Positions 7,834 to 16,283 of a stretch of DNA of 64,000 nucleotides are shown here, piece by piece (positions within the stretch are counted from its first letter, which is position 1; each line of letters opens with the position of its first letter). The DNA is from JAPOVO01 sp026708165 (GTDB lineage Bacteria > Chloroflexota > UBA11872 > VXNJ01). The notes under the pieces are model-generated. The model saw only the letters and a program-made list of their open reading frames with translations. It did not search any database and was not told the origin of the DNA. Location of the stretch: NCBI GenBank assembly GCA_965208775.1, contig OZ242360.1, positions 434,001 to 498,000 of the forward strand, written 5' to 3'. The position numbers and the translations under genes were made by a program.

Positions 7834-8850
7834 TTAGTTTGCCGATTCGAGCCGGTTCTTCGTCCTGACCATCTCTGCCGCGAGCAGTATGGACGCGGTC
7901 ATGCTTTCGTCACTTGCGCGACACTCGCCAGCGCGGCCATAGGCTGTCCCGTGGTCAACCGACGTACGAATAACCGGCGTGTTTACCGTGACATTGATGC
8001 CGTGGTGGAACCCGAGCATCTTTACCGCTATGTGCCCCTGATCGTGATACATGGCGACCGCTCCGTCGAAGTCCCCGTCACGCGTGCGGGCGAAAACGGT
8101 GTCCGGCGGCAAAGGCCCTTCGACGTTCATACCCAGCGCCCTGGCATCCTCGACGGCGGGGGCAATTTCGTGTTCTTCCTGAGGGCCGAACATGCCGCCA
8201 GGTTCGGCGTGCGGATTCAGCCCCGCAACGGCAATATGAGGACTGTCGAGGCCGACCGCGAGCAGGGCGTTGTGACAGACTTCAATGGCTTCCCGCACGC
8301 GCTCGCGCTGTACCAGATCGACCGCGTCTCTTAACCCTACGTGTGTAGAAACGTGTACCACGCGCAAGTTGCCGGCCACGAGCATCATTCTCGGACTCGG
8401 TGAATTCGAATACTGTCCGACAATCTCCGTGTGACCGGGGAAGTCGTAACCCGCCATCTTCATAGCGAGCTTGTGCAGCGGGGCTGTTGCCATGGCATCG
8501 ATATCGCCGGCCATCGCCAGCTCAACCGCCTTAATGACGGCGGTTACGGCAGCTTCGCCTCCCTCGGGGGTCGGGCGCTTGAAAGGCAATTCGCTATGGT
8601 CCGTTCCCCATACGTCATAGACCTCCACTGAACCCGGCTCAAACTCCGAATCAGAAACGCTACTGATGCGCCGGGCCGTAAGATCGAGTCCGCAAATGTG
8701 GATGATGCGATCGAACGCGGAATGACTTCCAATTGCCAGGGGACGGCATTGTTCGTAAACCTCGGACCGCAACAGTGATTTCGCGACGATTTCCGGTCCG
8801 ACGCCGGTGGGGTCGCCCAACGTAATGCCGATAATGGGACGGTCGCTCAC
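7834..8850 (-). CDS. pdxA: 4-hydroxythreonine-4-phosphate dehydrogenase (PdxA family)
   Basis: A 338-residue NAD-dependent, metal-dependent dehydrogenase. In pyridoxal-phosphate synthesis PdxA oxidises 4-phosphohydroxy-L-threonine to 3-amino-1-hydroxyacetone phosphate. Visible motifs are IGITLGDPTGVGPEI at the N-terminus, ATAPLHKLAMKMAGYDFPGHTE with the metal histidine, VVHVSTHVGLRDAV, GLNPHAEPGGMFG, and AMYHDQGHIAVK with two further conserved histidines and an aspartate, ending IRTSVDHGTAYG. I start at GTG 8848-8850, five bases after AAAGGAG; longer in-frame options exist up to 8874. PdxA2 relatives instead oxidise 4-phospho-D-threonate or -erythronate; without pdxJ or other pyridoxine genes in the window I cannot separate the two. 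Confidence 0.9.
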   Translation of the reverse strand: MSDRPIIGITLGDPTGVGPEIVAKSLLRSEVYEQCRPLAIGSHSAFDRIIHICGLDLTARRISSVSDSEFEPGSVEVYDVWGTDHSELPFKRPTPEGGEAAVTAVIKAVELAMAGDIDAMATAPLHKLAMKMAGYDFPGHTEIVGQYSNSPSPRMMLVAGNLRVVHVSTHVGLRDAVDLVQRERVREAIEVCHNALLAVGLDSPHIAVAGLNPHAEPGGMFGPQEEHEIAPAVEDARALGMNVEGPLPPDTVFARTRDGDFDGAVAMYHDQGHIAVKMLGFHHGINVTVNTPVIRTSVDHGTAYGRAGECRASDESMTASILLAAEMVRTKNRLESAN

Positions 8851-9076
8851 ACGCACTCCTTTTGTCAATCTCAACCGGCGCCGCAGGTCGACGCGGAATC
8901 ACAAGCAACAAGCATAGGCGCAACGATCTCACATAAGCGAACGGAAGTTCTCCGGCGGTCCGCCAAGCGCCAGTCGGGCACGCGGATTTTCAGTCCATTC
9001 GTTAACGCAGCGATCCGGACAAGCAGGTTGGTCCGAGCGTCAGGTCGAGGTTGCGTTGACACCGTTGTGACGTCGC

Positions 9077-9154
9077 TGGTCGGGGCGCCGGGATTTGAAC
9101 CCGGGACCTCGTGCTCCCAAAGCACGCGCGCTATCCGGACTGCGCCACGCCCCG
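9077..9154 (-). tRNA. tRNA-Pro, anticodon UGG, CCA encoded
   Basis: The minus strand folds as a complete cloverleaf: acceptor CGGGGCG/CGCCCCG, D arm GCGC/GCGC, anticodon stem CGTGC/GCACG with loop TTTGGGA giving anticodon TGG, and T arm CCGGG/CCCGG with TTCAAAT loop. The discriminator A is followed by an encoded CCA. It reads proline codons CCA/CCN. It lies alone between pdxA and the VanW gene. Confidence 0.97.
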
Positions 9155-9168
9155 CATGGTCGCCATAG

Positions 9169-9174
9169 TTTATA
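9169..9174 (-). promoter_or_regulatory. Likely -10 box of the tRNA-Pro promoter
   Basis: TATAAA on the minus strand, matching five of six positions of TATAAT, ends 14 bases before the tRNA 5' end. That would place transcription start a few bases ahead of the mature tRNA. I see no good -35 box at the right distance, so this is tentative. Confidence 0.4.
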
Positions 9175-9273
9175 GACGCCGTACATATCCGCCGCGACGC
9201 TAATACGTCACCTGGGCGAGCGGGCCGCATACATGCACGACCATCTTGCGCAATCGAGCCACGCGGTAAGCAC

Positions 9274-11244
9274 CTATTGGCCACCGCTAGTCTGCTCTTG
9301 ATTCGACTCGACCGATTCGGTCTCCTCGGCAGTTTCTTCGACGCTTTCCTCAGCCGTATCACCCGAGGTCTCTTCAGTGGTGTCCCCGCCGGCTTGCTCG
9401 GTGGACTCCTCTTCGTCGGCCCCCGCAGCGGCGTTCGCCTGTTGCCATTCCTCGTAAACGTCAGGCGCTTCCTCCTTGGCAACGTCCGGACTAACCATAT
9501 ATCGGTTCGGCCAAGGCAAGAAGCTGGAGGAGAATCTGGAATTCGAGACCTTCCCGGTGGCCGAGGTCACTCTGCGCTCCAAGACGGCAAACACGCCCTT
9601 GACGGCCCATTCCGTTTGCTCCGTGGTGCCTTCAGGCAGTTCCTCATCGATGACCCACTCGTCCGGCGGAGGATCCTCCCAATTGGAGAGATGGTGTCCG
9701 GATATCTCGACGGTGCGGCCGTGCCTGCGACCCCAGAACTCAAACTTCAGCGATTTCCGGCGGCGACTGAAAACCGTGCGAATCATGATGGGGCCTTCGG
9801 TGTCGTTAACAAATCGAAGGTCTAAAACAGGCTGCCAAATCGACGCGTCGAATCCGATGGGGAAATCGCCGTGCTCGTAATACCTGACCCGATACAGATG
9901 CTTATGCCGCTCCTTGATCGGCAGACCCGCGAGAAAGGCGGCCCGGAACATAGTCGTCGAGACCTGGCATATACCGCCGCCGATCGCGTCGACGGTGCTG
10001 TCGTCGATAATCACCAGCCCGTCGACGAAGCCTCGGTCGTACTCGATAGGCCCCAGATATCTATTGAACGAAAACTCCTCTCCCTGCCGAATCAGCGAAC
10101 CGTCGAGGATTCGTGCGCCGACTTCGATGTTGTGAATGCGAAACGACGGAGACTGAAAGAAGAACGACTCGCCTGCGCCGATCAGGTTCTCGATTCCCAG
10201 GTCTTTGACCAAGGTCCCGGAAGCGGGGACTCCAACGATCGGAATATCGACTTTTCGATTCCCCGACTTCGCTCCCTCGACAATTCCGCTGGCAAGCGAA
10301 CCGCGGTCGAGCCTGCGGCCGTCGATGGAGGGGACAAACTCGACGACTCGCTCCGATTCCGCATCGTATTCCCAGGACCCATCGCTGGGTTCGATTGCCA
10401 ACCGATCGTCAATCTCGTCGAAGAGGGGTTCAAATTTGGAGCTGTCAAACGTCGGGACCACCTGGGTTCCCACTCGCTCAAGCTGCAAGGCGTCCTTTAA
10501 CGTTTGCTGGTCGAGGAGCCAGCCATTGCCCTCGAAATCGAGCACAATCGGATCTTCGAGCATCTTCATAATGGTCTGAGTGAGATTCTCGACGTTAAGG
10601 GTCGACAGACCGGGCGCCGTCTCCTTGATCGGTATCGTTATCTGCTGCTGACCTGCTTCCGGCCCCGGCGGGTTGACGAGGTCGACCGCGGCTTGCCAGT
10701 CGAGCTCCAAACCCGCACTGCCTGCCCGAAGCCTTATTTCACCGTCCCGGACTTCCAACGACGCGTTGACGACCGGACGAAAGTATCTAGAAGCGATCCC
10801 GGCCAGATAGCGTCTCAGCTTGCCGCGTTGGAAAGTGAAGTCGATTGCGTGATCCCTTGACAGGGCGGACGCCGCCGCGTTTTCCCGCCCCCTACGGAAA
10901 ATCCCGCCATGCCGTCCCCAAGCGTAGGCGTTGCGAATCGGCGTGAGATAGTCGACGCCTATCCCGATTTCGTCCGCCGAAGGCCTCCAATCTCGACCAG
11001 GGGTCCTAAAGACCACGGGTGACGCGATATATCTCTGCCAGCGGGAATCGAATAGATCGAGCGCCTGCTTCGGCGTGAGACCTGATATATCGACTCCGCC
11101 TACCTTCGATCCGGGCAGGAACTCGCCCTCGTAACGCATGGCGATACGCGTTGCCACCGCCGAGCCCAAGCCGACCGCAAAGCCCGCTCCTAAAACGGCC
11201 GCCCCGAGCAAGGCGCGGCGAGATACGTTTCTAGCTTTGGCCAT
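9274..11244 (-). CDS. VanW family cell-envelope protein
   Basis: A 656-residue exported protein. The N-terminus carries SRRALLGAAVLGAGFAVG, a hydrophobic export segment that begins with a twin-arginine-like pair. It is followed by a YoaR/peptidoglycan-binding-like repeat (GSKVGGVDISGLTPKQALDLF), a second similar alpha/beta region in the middle, and the VanW domain (about residues 375-500), recognisable from RQGEEFSFNRYLGP, IGGGICQVSTTMFRAAFLAGL, RHKHLYRVRYYEHG and PIGFDASIWQPVLDLRF. The last 60 residues are low-complexity Glu/Thr/Ser (EESTEQAGGDTTEE-like). VanW proteins occur in many envelope contexts, and a vancomycin link should not be assumed. It stands alone upstream of tRNA-Pro. Starts with ATG. 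Domain call is secure; cellular role is not. Confidence 0.93.
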   Translation of the reverse strand: MAKARNVSRRALLGAAVLGAGFAVGLGSAVATRIAMRYEGEFLPGSKVGGVDISGLTPKQALDLFDSRWQRYIASPVVFRTPGRDWRPSADEIGIGVDYLTPIRNAYAWGRHGGIFRRGRENAAASALSRDHAIDFTFQRGKLRRYLAGIASRYFRPVVNASLEVRDGEIRLRAGSAGLELDWQAAVDLVNPPGPEAGQQQITIPIKETAPGLSTLNVENLTQTIMKMLEDPIVLDFEGNGWLLDQQTLKDALQLERVGTQVVPTFDSSKFEPLFDEIDDRLAIEPSDGSWEYDAESERVVEFVPSIDGRRLDRGSLASGIVEGAKSGNRKVDIPIVGVPASGTLVKDLGIENLIGAGESFFFQSPSFRIHNIEVGARILDGSLIRQGEEFSFNRYLGPIEYDRGFVDGLVIIDDSTVDAIGGGICQVSTTMFRAAFLAGLPIKERHKHLYRVRYYEHGDFPIGFDASIWQPVLDLRFVNDTEGPIMIRTVFSRRRKSLKFEFWGRRHGRTVEISGHHLSNWEDPPPDEWVIDEELPEGTTEQTEWAVKGVFAVLERRVTSATGKVSNSRFSSSFLPWPNRYMVSPDVAKEEAPDVYEEWQQANAAAGADEEESTEQAGGDTTEETSGDTAEESVEETAEETESVESNQEQTSGGQ

Positions 11245-11376
11245 GAGCGTGGATATCTACGCTTCTCATGCTCGGAACCTGTGCTGAGACACTGGATTGC
11301 GGCTGGGACGAAGCACCGAGATTAACGACCGCGGCAATTGAAACACCGAAAAGCCAAATCTCACCTCGTGCAAAAA

Positions 11377-11385
11377 ATAATATCA
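11377..11385 (-). promoter_or_regulatory. Possible extended -10 promoter of the VanW gene
   Basis: On the minus strand TGATATTAT forms an extended -10 (TGN followed by TATTAT) about 135 bases upstream of the VanW start. No matching -35 lies at normal spacing; a TTGACA at 11407-11412 is 24 bases away. The surrounding 11245-11522 is otherwise without a recognisable gene. Confidence 0.25.
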
Positions 11386-11522
11386 TTGCGAACCGCCAAT
11401 CGGCCCTGTCAACCCTGGACGAATCTATCCGAGGTCCAGTTGCCGGTCCGGTTTCCGCTTGCTAAGTGCCGCCCCTACTCGGCACCAAAAAAGCTCCACG
11501 TATCGACTCGCTCATTCTCAAG

Positions 11523-12791
11523 CTAGGGCCTCGTATGCCCATCGCCTATGACAACCCACTTATAGGCTGTCATCTCGCGGAGTCCCATCGGGCCTCGCGC
11601 GTGCAGTTTCTGAGTGCTTATGCCGATTTCCGCGCCGAGACCGAACTCACCGCCGTCCGTAAATTGGGTTGACGCATTGACGTAGACGGCTCCGGCGTCC
11701 ACCTCGTTTACGAACCGCCGCGCCACGGAATGGTCCTCCGTCACTATCGCCTCCGAATGACCGGACCCGTGCGCCCGGATGTGCTGGATCGCGTCGTCTA
11801 TTCCATCCACGACACTTACGGCGACCCGCTTGGACAGGAATTCCGTGTCGTAATCTTCGGGCGTGGCGGCTCTCGTAGGAGCAACCCCCGCTATCACCGT
11901 GGCGGCGTCCGAATCGACTCTCATCTCGACGCCAGCCCGGTCTAAGTCTCGGGCAATGCAGGGCAGAAACTCCGCCGCAATCTCCCTGTCGACCAGTAGC
12001 GAATCGAGGGCGTTGCAGATGGACGGTCTGCGTACCTTGGCGTTGAAGACTACCTTGGCGGCCTTATCGTGGTCGGCGCGCCGATGTACGTACGTGTGAC
12101 AGACTCCGAATCCCGTCTCCAGGACCGGTACAGTCGAATTTTGGGTGACAAAGCTCACGAGCTCCGCCCCTCCTCTGGGGACGATCACGTCTATGAGGGC
12201 ATTCAGCCGCAGCATTTGTCCGACAATGGCCCTGTCCATGTTTTCGAGTGATTGCACCCAACCGTCCGGCGCCCCGCCTTCTTTGGCAGCCTCCGAAATC
12301 ACCGCGACGAGCGCCCTATTGCTGTTTAGCGCCTCGCTGCCGCCGCGCAAAACCAACGCATTCCCCGACTTCAAGCAAAGGGCCGCAACATCGACGGTAA
12401 CGTTGGGACGCGCTTCGTAGATAATTCCTACAACTCCCAAGGGGACCCTGCGACGCGAAACTTCCAGACCGCTCTCCACGATTCGCGACTCGATCACCTC
12501 TCCAATCGGATCGGGGAGCTGAATAACTTGGGCAATCCCGTCCACTATCCCTTCGATGCGGTCGGGGGTAAGACGAAGCCGGTCCAGGATATGTTCGTCA
12601 GCACCGTTCCCCGCTGCTGTTGCGACATCTTTGGCATTTTCATCGAGAATTCGATCCGTGTTCGCGGTGATGGCCGACGCCATTGCGCGCAGGGCCGCGT
12701 TCTTCCCGGCTGTGGACAGGGTTACCAGAGACCTCGCGGCGTTACTAGCCATCGTGGCCTTTTCTAAGAGCTCGGTCGAAATACCGTCCAT
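11523..12791 (-). CDS. proA: Gamma-glutamyl phosphate reductase
   Basis: Second enzyme of proline synthesis: NADPH-dependent reduction of gamma-glutamyl phosphate to glutamate semialdehyde, which cyclises to pyrroline-5-carboxylate. The 422-residue length is typical. Aldehyde-dehydrogenase-fold landmarks are LGVVGIIYEARPNVTVDVAA, CLKSGNALVLRGGSEA, the catalytic cysteine in RRPSICNALDSLLVD, SGHSEAIVTED, and the C-terminal TQFTDGGEFGLGAEIGIS followed by LHARGPMGLREMT. It begins with ATG 39 bases after the end of proB on the same strand, so proB-proA form an operon. Confidence 0.97.
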   Translation of the reverse strand: MDGISTELLEKATMASNAARSLVTLSTAGKNAALRAMASAITANTDRILDENAKDVATAAGNGADEHILDRLRLTPDRIEGIVDGIAQVIQLPDPIGEVIESRIVESGLEVSRRRVPLGVVGIIYEARPNVTVDVAALCLKSGNALVLRGGSEALNSNRALVAVISEAAKEGGAPDGWVQSLENMDRAIVGQMLRLNALIDVIVPRGGAELVSFVTQNSTVPVLETGFGVCHTYVHRRADHDKAAKVVFNAKVRRPSICNALDSLLVDREIAAEFLPCIARDLDRAGVEMRVDSDAATVIAGVAPTRAATPEDYDTEFLSKRVAVSVVDGIDDAIQHIRAHGSGHSEAIVTEDHSVARRFVNEVDAGAVYVNASTQFTDGGEFGLGAEIGISTQKLHARGPMGLREMTAYKWVVIGDGHTRP

Positions 12792-12830
12792 TGAACCGTC
12801 AACTCCCTGCGGGGCGGAATCGATAGACCA

Positions 12831-13961
12831 TCACTCTCTGGAGCGACCATCTGTCGAAGACTTCAAAGCGAGATTGTTTCTGTGGATGACCTCGTCGCCG
12901 TATTCGTATCCAAGGATATTCCTTATCGCCGACGAGTCCCGCATCATCACTCGCGAAAGGTCCTCGATGCCGTAATTCGTCAGGCCGTGCGCAACCACCG
13001 AACCATCGGGGCCGACAACCGCCACGAGGTCACCCCGCTCATACGCGCCCTCGACTCCAATCACTCCCGCAGGCAGAAGACTCCTACCATGCCGCACCAG
13101 CGCGTTGACTGCACCCGCGTCGATACGAACCTGCCCTTTGAGCGCCAGATCTGTGAGCATCCAGCGTTTCCGGCTTTCGCGTCGGGAGCCGGTGGCCGAA
13201 AACCGCGTACCGATGTGCTCGCCATGAACGAACCTGAGAAGATTTCCGGGATCACGGCCGTCCACGATCGCCGCTGTGGCCCCGTGAGCGGTCACCATCC
13301 CCGCAGCGAGCAGCTTCGTCTTCATCCCACCAGTGCCCGCGGGAGACGCAGCCCCGCCGGCGTCGGCAATCATCTCATCGGTGATGCAGTCAGTGGACGG
13401 AACTACCCTCATGATCCCATTGCTATCCGGCCTCATATAGCCTTCGACGTTAGTCATCATCACGAGCAAGTCCGAATCGATCAGGTTCGCCACCAGCGCC
13501 GAAAGCGTGTCATTGTCGCCAAAGTGCAATTCTTCGGTCGCAACTACGTCGTTTTCATTGGTTACGGGCACGATGCCGCGATCCAACAACGCAAGAAATG
13601 TGTTACGAGCGTTCAAATAGCCTCGTCTGTCCTCCAGCGCGGCGCGCGACAGCAGCGTTTGCGCCACAGTCTTGTTCAGACTGCGGAAGGCCCCCTCGAA
13701 AACGCTCATAAGCGGGGACTGCCCGACCGCCGCGAGAACCTGACGGGTAACCGTCGAATCCGACGCCACGTCGCCTCCCAGAATGGCCCTTCCCATTGCG
13801 ACCGCGCCCGAAATCACGAGCACAGGCTGGATGCCTGCCCGCATCAATTCGACCACGTTGCCGCTGAGGGCTCTTATGTATTCTTCGTCGACGCCTACGC
13901 CGGGCTTGGTCAGTAGTGAAGTGCCGCATTTGACAACGATTCGTTCGGGCAACTTATCCAC
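12831..13961 (-). CDS. proB: Glutamate 5-kinase with PUA domain
   Basis: First enzyme of proline synthesis: ATP-dependent phosphorylation of glutamate. The amino-acid-kinase domain shows RIVVKCGTSLL at the start, VISGAVAMGRAIL, VPVTNENDVVATEELHFGDNDTLSA and the nucleotide-binding GTGGMKTKLLAAGMVTAHG. The C-terminal part from about residue 280 (QVRIDAGAVNALVRHGRSLLPAGV) is a PUA domain, as in E. coli ProB; 376 residues is the usual two-domain length. It starts with GTG. It is transcribed away from the EF-G paralogue, with 188 bases between the two starts. Feedback control by proline is known for the family but cannot be judged here. Confidence 0.97.
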   Translation of the reverse strand: MDKLPERIVVKCGTSLLTKPGVGVDEEYIRALSGNVVELMRAGIQPVLVISGAVAMGRAILGGDVASDSTVTRQVLAAVGQSPLMSVFEGAFRSLNKTVAQTLLSRAALEDRRGYLNARNTFLALLDRGIVPVTNENDVVATEELHFGDNDTLSALVANLIDSDLLVMMTNVEGYMRPDSNGIMRVVPSTDCITDEMIADAGGAASPAGTGGMKTKLLAAGMVTAHGATAAIVDGRDPGNLLRFVHGEHIGTRFSATGSRRESRKRWMLTDLALKGQVRIDAGAVNALVRHGRSLLPAGVIGVEGAYERGDLVAVVGPDGSVVAHGLTNYGIEDLSRVMMRDSSAIRNILGYEYGDEVIHRNNLALKSSTDGRSRE

Positions 13962-14149
13962 TACCTAGCGCGAAGGCTGCCGGGGCTTTCGAGAACTCGA
14001 GCAGAGCACTTAGTCCAACCGGTGATTTAGACGTTTCACAGCCGTCTATAATTGCGACCTTGACGGTGAGAGGTCCCGAACCTGAAATCTCCGACTCGTC
14101 CGGACACATTCGGGTCCTCCTGTTGGACTCGAGTTTGGAGCAGCGCCGG

Positions 14150-16174
14150 ATGCAACAGTATGCCACCAATCAAATACGCAATGTCGTGCTTTTGTCACAA
14201 AAGGGCGCAGGCAAGACTTCACTAGTCGAGGCCCTGGTTCACATGTCCGGCGCGACAAGCAGGCTGGGCAATATCGACGATGGAAATACGCTTGGCGATT
14301 TTCTACCCGATGAAATCCGGCGCAAAACGTCGCTGAACCTTTCGGTCGTTACGTGCGAGTGGAAGAAGACCAAGCTCAACTTCATAGACACCCCCGGCGA
14401 TCCCGACTTCGTCGGCGAGATTGCCTCCGGAATCCGCATAGCCGACGCCGCGCTTCTGCTGGTCGACGCCACCAGCGGCATCGAAGTCGGAACCGAGCTT
14501 GGCTGGAAACACGCTCAGGCAATGGACCTTCCAGTATTCATAGTCATCAATCGCATGGACCGTGACAACACCGACTTCGACGCTGTAGTCGAATCGCTCA
14601 CAGAGGCGTTCGGCGCCGTTATACCCATGCAGATTCCCTACGGCTCCGCACGGGACTTCAACGGGATCGTTGACCTCGCCGCCATGAAGGGGGTGTCGTT
14701 TGATGGCGGCAAGAACAGCCGCGAAGACATCCCCGCAGCGCTCGAAGATCTGGCCGACGACGCCCGGGAAATGCTGGTCGAGGCGGTCGCTGCCGTAGAC
14801 GACGACCTGACCGAGAAATATCTCGAAGACGAAGAGATCACGTCCGCCGAACTGACGGCGGCTATGAAGACCGGTGTCGCGAGTCGCGAGCTATTCCCGG
14901 TGTTTTGCACGTCGGCAGTACGCAACCACGGCAGCGGGCCGTTGCTTGACGCGCTTGCTGCCCTGGCGCCGTCGCCCAAAGTGGTCAGCAACTCTTCGAC
15001 CAACGGCGCCGCCGCGCTCGCCTTTAAGACAATCGTCGATCCGAACATGGGAAGGCTCACATTCCTGAGGGTCTATTCGGGCGAATTTACGTCGAACTTT
15101 CAGGTCCGAAATATTGGAAAGCGAACGGACGAGAGGCTTGGCCCGCTCTCATACCCGAGAGGGAAGGAGCATATCGACGCGACGACGGTTGTCGCCGGCG
15201 ACATCTGCTCGGTTGCCAAGCTCGCCTCGACTCTTACCGGGGACACCCTTGCAGCGAGCCGCGACGCCGAAGCGTTGCCGGGAATCGAATTTCCCAACCC
15301 GGCAATCGCATTTGCCATTACGCCCAAGACGAAGTCCGACCTCGACAAGCTCGGGACCGCGCTGTCTCGGGTAACCGAGGAGGACCCGACCATCCGCGTC
15401 ACGCGCGACGACGCCACCGGCGAGACGCTGATTTGGGGAATCGGCGATGGCCATCTCAACGTCGCGGTCGAGCGGCTGCAAAGCAAGTTTGGGGCCAAGG
15501 TGGACATTGCCGTTCCGCAAGTGCCTTACCTCGAGACCGTACGCCGTCAGACCACGGCCAACGGCCGTTTCAAAAGACAGACCGGCGGGCATGGTCAGTT
15601 CGGAGACGTCACGATCGTTCTGGAACCTCTCTCGCTAGACATAGGCGAGTTTGAATTCCTGAACGAGATCGTTGGAGGCGCCATTTCGAGAAACTACGTA
15701 CCAGCCGTGGAGAAGGGGATCAAGGCCGCGATGTCAGAGGGAATCCTGGCGGGATACCCGGTTGTGGGATGCAAGGTCCGCCTGATCGACGGGAAGGAGC
15801 ACCAGGTCGACTCGTCGGACCAGGCGTTTCAGCTCGCGGGGGCAATCGCGTTTCGCGAAGCCGCGAGAAAGGCTAGCGCCACGATCCTCGAGCCTATCTA
15901 CGAGCTAAGAGTCTCCGTGCCAGATACCTTCACTGGCGCGATCATCAGCGACTTGAACTCAAAGAGAGCGCGCCTGAGCGGCACCGATCAGGCGGACGGA
16001 TACACCGTGATCATCGCGGAGTCGCCGCTGGCGGAAGTCCAGCGTTACGCCGTGGACCTGCGGCAAATAACACAGGGGCGGGGATCGTTCACGATCGATT
16101 TCATCCGTTACGAGGAAGTCCCAATGCACCTACAGGAGCAGGTCATAGCCTCACGGGCCAAGGCGTCCGACTAA
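14150..16174 (+). CDS. EF-G-like translational GTPase paralogue (EF-G2 type)
   Basis: A 674-residue EF-G homologue distinct from the ribosomal-operon fusA. The G domain reads VLLSQKGAGKTSLVEAL, IRRKTSLNLSV, FIDTPGDPDF and VINRMDRDN. Relative to EF-G, the first P-loop glycine is serine, the histidine after DTPG is aspartate, and NKMD is NRMD. EF-G domain II to V landmarks follow (MGRLTFLRVYSGEF, ETLIWGIGDGHLNVAVERL, RQTGGHGQFGDVTIVLEP, VDSSDQAFQLAGAIAFREA, LAEVQRYAVDLRQITQGRGSF). I start at ATG 14150, nine bases after GGAG; a longer frame begins at 14060. Such paralogues with 'SxxGAGKTSL' loops are common in several phyla, including Chloroflexota, and their role in translation is poorly defined. 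Confidence 0.88.
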   Translation: MQQYATNQIRNVVLLSQKGAGKTSLVEALVHMSGATSRLGNIDDGNTLGDFLPDEIRRKTSLNLSVVTCEWKKTKLNFIDTPGDPDFVGEIASGIRIADAALLLVDATSGIEVGTELGWKHAQAMDLPVFIVINRMDRDNTDFDAVVESLTEAFGAVIPMQIPYGSARDFNGIVDLAAMKGVSFDGGKNSREDIPAALEDLADDAREMLVEAVAAVDDDLTEKYLEDEEITSAELTAAMKTGVASRELFPVFCTSAVRNHGSGPLLDALAALAPSPKVVSNSSTNGAAALAFKTIVDPNMGRLTFLRVYSGEFTSNFQVRNIGKRTDERLGPLSYPRGKEHIDATTVVAGDICSVAKLASTLTGDTLAASRDAEALPGIEFPNPAIAFAITPKTKSDLDKLGTALSRVTEEDPTIRVTRDDATGETLIWGIGDGHLNVAVERLQSKFGAKVDIAVPQVPYLETVRRQTTANGRFKRQTGGHGQFGDVTIVLEPLSLDIGEFEFLNEIVGGAISRNYVPAVEKGIKAAMSEGILAGYPVVGCKVRLIDGKEHQVDSSDQAFQLAGAIAFREAARKASATILEPIYELRVSVPDTFTGAIISDLNSKRARLSGTDQADGYTVIIAESPLAEVQRYAVDLRQITQGRGSFTIDFIRYEEVPMHLQEQVIASRAKASD

Positions 16175-16283
16175 CGAACGTCCGCCCGGATCGATTTGTG
16201 GCGGCTCCGCCCGCCATGACTGATCAGGCGGTCGCGGGACTCGTAATTCCACTCGCCGCTAGTCGGGGCTACCTAACGGCCAG

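Noticed and set aside
9274..11244. Vancomycin-resistance role for the VanW protein.
   Set aside because: No vanH/A/X, vanY or VanRS genes are nearby; VanW domains are widespread in envelope proteins without resistance function.
11466..11485. Hairpin GTGCCG/CGGCAC next to a run of six A's, considered as the proA terminator.
   Set aside because: On the minus strand the T run comes before the stem rather than after it, so it cannot act as a standard terminator for proA.
16199..16216. Hairpin TGGCGG/CCGCCA between the EF-G paralogue and the SelA-like gene.
   Set aside because: Perfect 6-bp stem but no T-tract on either strand; not supported as a terminator.
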